NCBI GenBank assembly: GCA_030789695.1
Contig: CM061132.1
Coordinates: 31,458,418 to 31,522,417, forward strand
Source: Scilla litardierei
Lineage: Eukaryota > Streptophyta > Magnoliopsida > Asparagales > Asparagaceae
Reading direction: 5' to 3'
DNA: 64,000 bases
In this document: one piece after another, positions 55,783-64,000 of the stretch
Position numbering within the stretch: position 1 is the first letter of the stretch
Layout: the number at the start of each line of letters is the position of its first letter
The notes under the pieces: model-generated
The model's database searches: none
What the model was told of the DNA's origin: nothing
The model's input: only the letters and a program-made list of their open reading frames with translations
Position numbers and translations under genes: made by a program

Positions 55783-57847
55783 TGATGTGTCATTATATTC
55801 CACATTTTATCTATACGATTACACATCAAAATGATTGCTTAATTACATATTTCATACGCTTTTACGCTCATAATTGGAACTATTGTACTTTAAGAGCGTT
55901 TGGTTGCATTTCAGGGAAGATCGAGCGATTTGGAGTATATTGGAGGAGAGAGCGTGTGCTTCGACACCGGAGCTCCTGAGGCGCCGCGTTTGGTGACTCA
56001 AAGCTGTTGGAGAGTAAGGAAGAGGCAAGAGAGAAGGGACGAAGAAGAGGAGAATGAAGAAAGCATGGTTCTATAATACCATGACTCATGGATTACAGGT
56101 CACTCGATCGAGCTATGATGCGGCAAAGGAATCGAGCGATTCAAAGTGCTGGAAACAGGACAGCCGTGCACTCTTTTGAAACTGCTATCACTTGGAATTT
56201 TTCAGTATTTTTCTGATATTTTCCCCAGATAGTAGACTTCAAGACGGTTCCAACGCCACCAAGAACGCGCCAATCGAAGGTCGGATGAGCTCTGGGGAAT
56301 TTCTGCAAGCTGATACTGTAGTGCTGAAATCTGTTTTCAGCACCCTACTCGACCGAGCAGGACCCTACTCGACCGAGCAGAGTGCTGCAGTACTGAAATT
56401 TGACTGAACAGCAGCCTACTCGACCGAGCAGCTGCATACTCGACCGAGCAGGGTGCCTACTCGACCGAGCAGACCTTACTCGGTCCGAGCAGGCAGTGCG
56501 ACGTTTGGGCAATGATTCCAGATTTTCTGACGGCTCAACCGAACTGCCACTTACTCGACCGAGCAGCTACTTACTCGGTCCGAGCAGACCCTACTCGGAC
56601 CGAGTAGACAGACCGACGTTTTGGGTGATGGATCCAAACTTCTGACGACTCGACCAAGCAGCCACCTACTCGACCGAGTCGCCGTGGGCCCAGGATTTAA
56701 GTTGCGTCCGGATTTTGGGGACGATTTGGAGAGGGCTTCTGGGGGTTGTTTTGCGAGGGTTTTGAGGTAGGAATTGGCAGCCGTCGGGGGGAGGACTTGT
56801 GTATACTTTTTGTAGAGTTTTTAGGGAGTTTTTAGGGAGTTGTGGAGACGATCTTTTAGGAGTTAGGCTATGCCCTAGGCTCCTCCCTTGTATGAAGATA
56901 AGTACTTTTGGCTTTTTGAATTCCATTATTATTTCTTTGTGGTTTCTTATTGTTTATCTCTTTTTGATGCATGCAATGAAGTTTTCATGCGTTCTATTAT
57001 CTATTGCTATGTTTGAGTAGTCTTTTCTAGGGCTAAGGGATTAGCCCATGGATTTTAGGATCTATATGCGAAGATGGGATTTTTATGATGTGTTGGATAT
57101 TAAATGTGTTGTATTTTGGTTGATCTAGCAAAATCCCTAGGAGAACTCGTACTGAGATCGTGCCCACTGTCGGTGGAATCGATTAGCTTAAGGAGTATTC
57201 TACGGATTTAAATAGGGAGTTAGTGGATCCAATTAAGGTACGTGACCACGTCCGGCTCGTGCCTTGATGGGATCCACCGACGAACTATATCACGAATTGA
57301 CGGCTAGCACCATTGCGTCAATAAGAGCAACCAAAATACCTCGAAGTTCACCCACGAGAGTGGTGCGAGTTGAGAGCGTTCGAACCACGAGAGTGGTGAG
57401 AACTTTGTAGATCCTTAATGCACGTACTGTATGCATCTATCACGCGAGCGGGGTGAATACGATATGTTAGATTCATGATGCCCAGATGCATGAATTTACT
57501 TTCTAGATGCTACAATCCTCCAATAAAACCAATGCAACGTAAGAGTCTTAGCCTAGTGTTGACATCCGACGGTCCTAGCGGTGAGTCCTAAAGCCTTAGT
57601 CTTTTTATATTTTATTCTTTTATATTATGTGGAATCCTCTATTTGCGATATCGAGTGACACGATTTTCGCATCCATCACCATTACAACATTCCATATTCT
57701 ACATCCACTAATAAACCTGCAAGTCTAACTCAACCTAGGAGTAGATAGGTAGTATAGCACCGTTTCCCCGTGTTCGATACCCGTTTGCCACTATACCGTG
57801 CGCTTGCGGTAAACGACATCGTTTCGGAGTTAGTTCCGGACGCATCA
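55783..57847. mobile_element. Solo LTR (2065 bp) inserted in the gag remnant
   Basis: It begins TGATGTGTCATT and ends GGACGCATCA, with a perfect target duplication ACTTC (55778-55782, 57848-57852). There is no internal element sequence, so it is a solo LTR left by LTR-LTR recombination. Removing it joins the gag reading frame exactly (RDRLL to YQISAF). It carries eleven TACTCGACCGAGCAG-like motifs between 56343 and 56690. Long LTRs with late GTTCGATACCCGTTTGCC-type sequence are common in plant gypsy elements. Confidence 0.85.
56343..56690. repeat. Cluster of eleven CTCGACCGAG-type palindromic motifs
   Basis: Motif TACTCGACCGAGCAG and variants (CTCGGTCCGAG, CTCGGACCGAG) repeat at irregular spacing of about 18-80 bp. 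Both CTCGGACCGAG and CTCGGTCCGAG are near-perfect palindromes. Confidence 0.9.
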
Positions 57848-57852
57848 ACTTC

Positions 57853-58205
57853 TTTATCAAATTAGTGCATTTAGAGACGGGAATGCTTCTCTCAAACTTC
57901 AATGGAAAAAAGTGCACTCAGATAGTGACTCTATCATTCTTGAAAGGGATTCTCAAATTGACGTTTTGAGAAATGAGACATTGGCTCTTAAATCTCAAGG
58001 TCTTGAGCCTAGCTCATGTCTATACAAGAGGGATGTCGACAATCCTTCACTTTTGAAGAAGTGTGAGCTATTGTTTACTCAAGTTGAAAGTTTCAACTTG
58101 AGTAAGGACAAGGTTTTGGAATCTTCAGCTTTGAGCGTGACCAAACCAAGCTCCTCTCCTGAAGCACCCAAAACAAATTTTTGGGGGAGCCTTCTAAGGG
58201 GATAG
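57853..58205 (+). pseudogene. Copia gag remnant, 3' part
   Basis: It continues the frame interrupted by the solo LTR: a helical, Asp/Glu/Leu-rich region (ILERDSQIDVLRNETLALKS, LLKKCELLFTQVESFNLS) and a Ser/Pro-rich tail. No zinc knuckle or pol follows before the 3' LTR. Confidence 0.6.
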
Positions 58206-58455
58206 TCACATCGAAACTTTCTTTTGGTCAAAAATCAACTTTTATTATAAAGCCAAAGAGGAATTATGCATATTTGTATTTCGGTTATGTTGTTAAGAAG
58301 CCCGTTTAAAAACAAATTCATGTGAGCGCTTCTTTCATTGATATGCATGATGTTTCTACACATATGAATGATTTATATTGTTTGCATGCTAGAATTTTAT
58401 GTTTTAGTCTCAGATTAATTTCATATTATATCTTGACGGAGACAAAGCATAAAGA
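58206..58455 (+). other. Non-coding tail of the copia-derived element
   Basis: 250 bp between the gag remnant and 3' LTR, ending in a weak purine tract GGAGACAAAGCATAAAGA. No coding sequence. Confidence 0.55.
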
Positions 58456-59983
58456 TGTTGGGTTGGCAAATTTAAGGCTTGGAGAGAAGATTGCTTGATG
58501 TTATTATGAGCTTCGATGTAATACTTTTGTATTTATTCATCTCTTTTTAGAAGGGATGTTAGTCTTGAATTGATGTACACACACTCATATACATCATTTA
58601 CCACCTTAGAGAATCATAGGATATCTTTAGAACCCATCCCAATAGGTTCCTCGGCTGAAACCTTATTTGGTGGTTCTGGACCAGGACCAGACGGCTGGAA
58701 GTCTTCCAGACGTCTGGTGTGTCTGTCTTGTGTTTAGATATGCACAGCTTCTGTCAGACGCCTGATGCCTATATATTAGACGCCTGAAGAGTGTCCTAGT
58801 CGACTGAGTGGTCAACTCCCGATGTCTGGATGTCGTGTGTTGGACATTCTGTTCTTTCTGTCCAATCACTGGCTCAGCCGACTGAAGACGGCTTTCCAGA
58901 CAGCTGAACAGTGTTTTAGACGTCTAACTAATCTTCTTCAGTCTTTTGACGTCTACTAGTTGTTCTATATTTGGAATTTCTTATCCATTCATGGCTCATT
59001 AGATTGCACACTTCACTAGCTTTCCAACTCATTTTGAATCATTTCAATCAGAGTTCGTTTGTCTATTATAACTGTTTTTGTGATTTTTGGCGTTCTGGAA
59101 AGAGTCTGTCAGATGTCTAACCAGTCTTCTTCAGACGTCTAACATGTGTGATTCAGATGTCAAACACTTGTTCTACAGATGTCTAAGACATGTGTCCTAA
59201 ATCTAACCGTTGGGATGTTTGACTAGCCGTTTCTAGCCATTATTTTTAGCTTTTAGTGAGCTGTTTTGGGAGGCTATTTTTGCCAGTTTGAGAGAGTTTT
59301 GGGGATCACTCTAGATTTATTGTGAACATTTGAGAGTGCTATTATAAGGGGTTTTCATGAAGTGATTTCTCTTTCCCTCGTTCTCTCTTTCATTCATATA
59401 CTTGAGAAAAGTGTTACGGTTTGACTCCTAGATCAAAAGAGAATTCTTCCAAGTACTCCAAGCTTCCATCTAGTACTTGGTGTTCCAATCTTCCTTGCCT
59501 TCACACACATTAGTAAGATCTAATTAAGGCATATATAAGATTGTATTTATTATTTTGTTTCATTGTGAAATCGTGCTCCCAGGTTGTGGGAGTCTCTCTT
59601 GGAAGAGATGTGTGGCCCTTGGAATAAGATGTCCAATCTTGGAATAGATTGTGTTGACTTTTGGAATAGAGTGTTGTATCTCTGAAGAGATTGTTGTATC
59701 TCGTTTTAGGGATTGTATTGAGTTGCATTGGAAGAGGTTATATAGTGGAAGTCCACAAGACTGAAAACAATGTGGGACTGGAGTAGGCATATTCGAACCC
59801 GGATACGTCTCTTGTATTTGTGTTTGCATTTACGTCACATCTCTCTTGTTGTTGATGAGTATTTTCATTTATTTTCCGCTGCGTTGTGTGCTAAATTTTA
59901 ATAACTTTTAATTACGCATTTTTGGTTGCCAATACAATATTCACCCATCTCTAGTGTGTGTTGCTTAGCCACAGGTCCCAACA
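58456..59983 (+). repeat. 3' LTR of the copia-derived element
   Basis: 1528 bp, preceded by GGAGACAAAGCATAAAGA. At least nine CAGACGTCTG-like motifs lie between 58690 and 59190. Confidence 0.85.
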
Positions 59984-61018
59984 CAATGTTGGATCAGGAT
60001 TAAGCTATGGCTCTAGCTCTGGTGTAAGTTCAATCTCGATCTCTAATGTTGGCCCAGGGTCACTATGTCTTAATCTCATGACGAAGATCTGGCTCAGGCT
60101 TGTGCTTAGGCATAAACACTGTTTCAGGTTCTGCTTCAGGCTTGATCGTGGGTTTCGACTTGAGCCTAAGCTTAATTGTCGATTCAAAATTACGTTCGAG
60201 CTCTTATATAACGTTTTGCTGTTTCATTATCAATTCTACAATTTGCAGACACTAGTTGTCCCTCACTAATCTTTTTGATCTCTTCACAAGGGTTTGTTTA
60301 CGGCTCTCATTTAGACTTCAAATTTGATGTAGGTTGATGTGAATGCCAGATTGGTCGGTGTTTAGGAAGTTACCATCATTGAAGCTCCATTTTAGACTTA
60401 GGCCAATAAGATTTTTGTCTCCAAAAAAGACGAGCTTATTCCTTCATCTTGTGTTTGGTGCACTAGAATCTATTGTTATCGGGTAGGTCGTAATAGTATG
60501 AAAAGAAATCTTCCACAATGGACTCACTCTTCATAACAATATTATACGTTTGACACCTTAAAACTGGTAGGGTGCAAAACTTCTTAGATTCATTTTTCGT
60601 AAACTCGCAGGTATCCAAATAACTATTTGTACAGTAAAATTCCATTAAAATACATAAACAATAATTGAAAATACTTCAAGATATGTAATGATTCGAATTG
60701 GCTTGTAACTGTTTCAAATGGCTCAAAAATAAGGCTGAAAATGCTTCAAATGAATCAAAATAGTGAACCTGACGTAAAAATAAAAATATCTGAAAATCAC
60801 ATGAAGAAATTCTTCATGCTGTACTATAGAAACACTGTAGCAAAGTGCAAAAATCAATGTAGCAGCAGGTACTGTAGTAACGAGGTAATGTAGCAGGTCG
60901 GGTACTGTAGTAGTGATGGTTTTTGGCATTTTTCCGACTAACCTAATAAGCTAAAAAAAGATCAAGAACGATGAAAGATGGATGGAAAAAATTAGTATTT
61001 TAGCTCCGATACAAAATT
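59984..61018 (-). other. Internal region of the right unit of the shared-LTR array
   Basis: It contains the decayed Pro/Glu/Lys-rich frame (about 60005-60190, KPEAEPET-like) homologous to 47480-47640, AT-rich filler, and a primer site next to the LTR at 61019 (TAGCTCCGATACAAAAT in plus). Confidence 0.5.
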
Positions 61019-61399
61019 TGATGTAGAGCTAGGGAAAACGTGGAAGAATTGAAAAAATTTGTAGAATAACAATTGAGTATTATAGTTCCAATATTTCTCA
61101 CCAAACAATTTAACTTCTCGTCAAATTAGATCTTTCTTAGGATAAGTTATTTAATTCAGTTAAAATTCTTCATTGATTGACTAAAAAATAAAAAAGTTCT
61201 TATGCCTATATGTAGGCTTACAACATAAAACAAGCATCACCATTACTAATGTGGGACTAAACTGAAATAATAAACTACTAAAGGTATTAAATAAATCAAA
61301 TGAAATCCTAAGAAATACAGACAATTAAAAGCAAATGAAATTTAACCAAAATTCAAATAGCATCGTGACTAAATCCAACTAAATAGAACTTAATTCTCA
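61019..61399 (-). repeat. LTR copy 3 of the minus-strand array
   Basis: 381 bp from TGATGTAGAGC to AATTCTCA, homologous to copies at 46629 and 51937. To its right, minus-strand AAAGGGACAGA resembles a purine tract, hinting at a further truncated unit. Confidence 0.6.
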
Positions 61400-61504
61400 T
61401 CTGTCCCTTTGCAGTTTGCACCCAAACCCGGAATGCCATTTTTTATAAGGATAACAACGGCCCATTGGGATTCGTGTTGGTTTGGTCTTCAGATCAGTTC
61501 AACC

Positions 61505-61505
<1 letters not shown>

Positions 61506-61544
<39 letters not shown>

Positions 61545-61560
61545 CGCGCGCAGGGGAGGG
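61506..61560. repeat. C38 homopolymer followed by (GC)n and G-rich sequence
   Basis: 38 C residues (61506-61543), then GCGCGCGCAGGGGAGGGG. Polymerase slippage or an assembly problem could affect its length. Confidence 0.9.
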
Positions 61561-62308
61561 GGCAGTTAGTTTAGTTTCAATCTACTAACCATATGCTTCA
61601 TAAATCTAATGATTTATAGTACATAAGTCTCCACAAAACATACCATGGTGAATAATATAAAATTAACTAAAATATATATTAAACATTGAGTCATATTACT
61701 ATAATATTTCTCATTGTAATATATTAGGATTATGGAGGATAAGAATGTCTGCATTACTATTTAGATAGGTATTCAGTGTTAGACACAGAATATTTAGATA
61801 ATTAGTTACTCAATGTGTTTATGGCAGGTATAGGGTATGTTGGGTGCCGATGTGGGTCCAAGTTTTTGTGGGTTTGGTCAGACGGGTTTAAAAGAGAGAT
61901 AAGAAAATGAAGTAAAACCTACATGCAGGCAGGTTATAATGCTTCCTAAAACCGGTAATTTTAAGCTAGGTTCTGATTAGTTTTGGGTCCAAGCCGACCC
62001 GACTGGCACCTATTCACAGTGCATGCATGATAAAGAAGAGGTAAGGTGCCAACATAGGATGTTTCCAACTTTGGCGCATCTAACTCTAAGCATCAAAATA
62101 TGTTGGATGTTGAGAATAACTCTTTCGAAATTCATGCGTGCTTCATCGTGGAAGACTATACTGCTGAATGCTAAACAAAATGATCCTTCAGTACAAGTAG
62201 TGTACATGAGATGACTATTGCGATTATAATCTTTTTCGATCCTCACATGCAACACAACACACCCTAAACCTATTGGAGTTGTCACATACATATATGTTTG
62301 CATTCATT

Positions 62309-62353
62309 CATACATATATATATCTCTCTCTCTCTGTGTGTGTGTGTGTGTGT
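62309..62353. repeat. Compound (TA)n(TC)n(TG)n microsatellite
   Basis: Runs of TA, then TC, then TG dinucleotides in uninterrupted succession. Confidence 0.88.
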
Positions 62354-62530
62354 AAATACATGTACGTATTCACCACACACAAGATAAGGGAGGTCAAGTG
62401 CTGGAGGGAAAAACATCAAAAACCTTAATGGTCCAAATGTTCATTATCTTCATGGTCTAAAATAGGTGTATGAAAACCATTTAACCTTTTACCTATGTAT
62501 CTAACAGTCTTACGTTGTTCTGCTACTTTA

Positions 62531-62960
62531 AAAACTGTTCATTTGCAGCCACATTGAGTGTTCAGCTCATGATTTTTATCCATATACATTTAAGGGCATG
62601 GGGAGATTTTGAATCCTGGTGATCTTGCATTTATGGTAAGATAAGTTTGATGGCACCTTAGGAATAAATTTCCTCCTATGGCACTTGACCCTCAATATGT
62701 GTGTGTGCATTTGCATGTGTGCGTGTGTGCATGCGTGCAGGCGGTCAGAGGGGCGACTTAAAAACTGTTCATTTGTAACCACATGGATGCATGGGTGGTG
62801 TTTGAACTTCAAAGCTTGTCATTTTTATCAACGTACATTTTAGGGCATGGGGATATTTTGAATGATGGTGGTCTTGCATCCAAGGTAAGAAAGTTCAATA
62901 GCACTTTAGAATAAATTTCCAAATATGACACCTGACCTTCATTGTGTGGGTAGGTGTGGG
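62531..62960. repeat. Imperfect 230-bp tandem duplication
   Basis: Copies begin AAAACTGTTCATTTG at 62531 and 62761 and share GGGCATGGGGA.ATTTTGAAT and GATAAA.TTCC blocks. They are moderately diverged and non-coding. Confidence 0.75.
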
Positions 62961-64000
62961 GTAGATGCGTGCGTGCTCGCATGTCGGTACTTTTATACAC
63001 ACTTCATCACACTAAATCATTTGTATGATGATGTTGCTTTCCAGATAGGATTAGAAAGGTTTCTGACTGGAGTACTTCTTTGTTGCATGTTATCGATGAT
63101 CAAGTGTCTACTGTTAAAAAAATTTCAATCCAAGATTATATGCATGTATGGTACATCATAGATGTGAGGCGCAATGTAAATAGTGGTTGCGGTTTAATGG
63201 GTCAGTTAGATTTCTAGCTGGTGATTGAATAATCACTTCCAAATTTAATTTTTTGTAATTTGTTTTGGTTGATCATCATTTAGGAAATCTTCTGGTCAAC
63301 TTATGTTTTTTGAGTTTTCATTGTCAATAATTGATGTAGTCATAACCAGACCCTTTGTCCCAATCGTTTCTTTGTTGATTTGTTTTGCACCTTTTTAAGA
63401 CATGCAACCTTAAAAATTATTATACATTAATTTTTGGGACTCTGGGGGAAAAGTCTTACCCGATGAATTTGACTTGCGTTTGGGAAATTTTCCTTAACCC
63501 CTGTATTGTTTGATTATCAAACTGCACGAGCATGACATAATGAAGAATAAGGGATAAGAGTTCCAGAAACAGACACAAACATTACCAATTTATGTCGATT
63601 TTTACTTATCGGTGATTCCATAGAAAGAGCTAGTTATATGCATTGCACATGTTGCTTATCTTCTGCAATTCTGTTAAATGTTGTATAGTAACCTTGTATA
63701 CAATTAAGACCAATTGGGAAACTGTTGGTAAGGCAAGTAAATGCATCAGATATTATTAGGTGATTTTGGCAGAAGAGGTAGAAGTTATGTTTTAGAGGAA
63801 GTGTAATGATCAACCAGTTATGATCTACAAATACAATAGCCTAATGGAATTCGTAGTGTTTAGATCATGATTGGGAAGTTTGGAATCTCAATTTACCTGC
63901 CCCAAGACATGCATATAAAGACTGTCATTCTCTTAGCAGACCATTTTGTCGCCATTTAATGCTTTGGAAAAAAGAACATCTTAATGTTGGTTTTAAGGCA

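Larger units (their letters stand above)
52616..59983 (+). mobile_element. Copia-derived LTR retrotransposon lacking pol, with two insertions
   Basis: LTRs begin TGTTGG and end CCCAACA: 5' LTR 52616-55138 (about 1.5 kb without its insert), 3' LTR 58456-59983. The primer site TGGTATCAGAAC follows at 55141. Flanks are GAATG and CAATG, a 5-bp duplication with one mismatch. The internal region has a decayed copia-like gag and no pol. Inserted into it are a MULE-like element (53324-54320, in the 5' LTR) and a solo LTR (55783-57847, in gag). Confidence 0.82.
46629..61399 (-). mobile_element. Shared-LTR array of a small minus-strand LTR element, twice interrupted
   Basis: Three related LTRs (46629-47174, 51937-52324, 61019-61399) each run from TGATGTAGA on the left to a TGAGRAG-like start (on minus) at the right. 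To the left of the second and third is a degenerate primer site (minus TTTCATATTAGAGC, TTTTGTATCGGAGC). The two internal regions, after removing insertions (47175-47881 with 51287-51936; 52325-52615 with 59984-61018), are each about 1.3 kb and share a Pro/Glu/Lys-rich frame. This is an LTR-internal-LTR-internal-LTR structure as left by unequal recombination. Confidence 0.62.
61561..64000. other. Intergenic sequence without recognised genes
   Basis: AT-rich DNA with short unsupported open frames on both strands. It contains the microsatellite at 62309-62353 and the 230-bp duplication listed separately. No exon with a known domain was found, so any neighbouring gene lies beyond 64000. Confidence 0.55.

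Noticed and set aside
62010..63161. Short open frames at the right end
   Set aside because: They span microsatellites or the 230-bp duplication, show no domain, and occur on both strands.

Overview
The window is nuclear DNA from a flowering plant with a large, transposon-rich genome. It holds introns with GT/AG borders, plant LTR retrotransposons primed by initiator-Met tRNA (TGGTATCAGAGC-type sites), Mutator-like elements (MULEs), and two recognisable plant nuclear genes for mitochondrial proteins. The species cannot be told from the sequence.

Host genes. (1) From before base 297 to 31196, plus strand, lies most of a gene for the dihydrolipoamide acetyltransferase (E2) of the mitochondrial pyruvate dehydrogenase complex. 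Seventeen exons (1553 coding bases) span 31 kb; the first exon(s) lie upstream of the window. Three introns of 6.7, 12.9 and 7.4 kb are swollen by transposons, while the short exons splice in frame throughout. (2) At 44582-45049, plus strand, an intronless gene encodes a 155-residue mitochondrial ferredoxin-like protein resembling the ferredoxin-like bridge subunit of plant complex I. Both act in mitochondrial carbon and electron metabolism, but nothing shows they are co-regulated.

Transposon layout. 2052-6291: minus-strand copia-type LTR element with a decayed gag. 8875-10989: MULE-like element. 12855-20726: LTR element with a decayed copia nested inside it. 23380-24312: MULE-like inverted-repeat complex. 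24979-27006: minus-strand non-autonomous LTR element whose 3' LTR carries an inverted LTR copy. 32323-33800: three related small elements with TIRs resembling CTATACACACAGACC. 33898-44519: a 10.6-kb MULE with about 430-bp TIRs and a 10-bp target duplication, carrying a MuDR-type transposase on plus and a DUF1985/Ulp1-peptidase gene on minus (Kaonashi-like). It ends 62 bp before the ferredoxin-like gene. 46629-61399: a minus-strand LTR-internal-LTR-internal-LTR array, interrupted by (a) a young gag-protease-only gypsy element at 47887-51281 and (b) a 7.4-kb copia-derived element at 52616-59983, which itself carries a MULE-like insert and a 2.1-kb solo LTR. 61400-64000 shows no gene.

Most notable: the MULE carries many arrays of 10-bp-phased units arranged as large dyads, mainly in its introns; three LTR families each carry clusters of their own short palindrome; and the nested copia leader holds two hairpins whose stems differ by compensatory base-pair changes.
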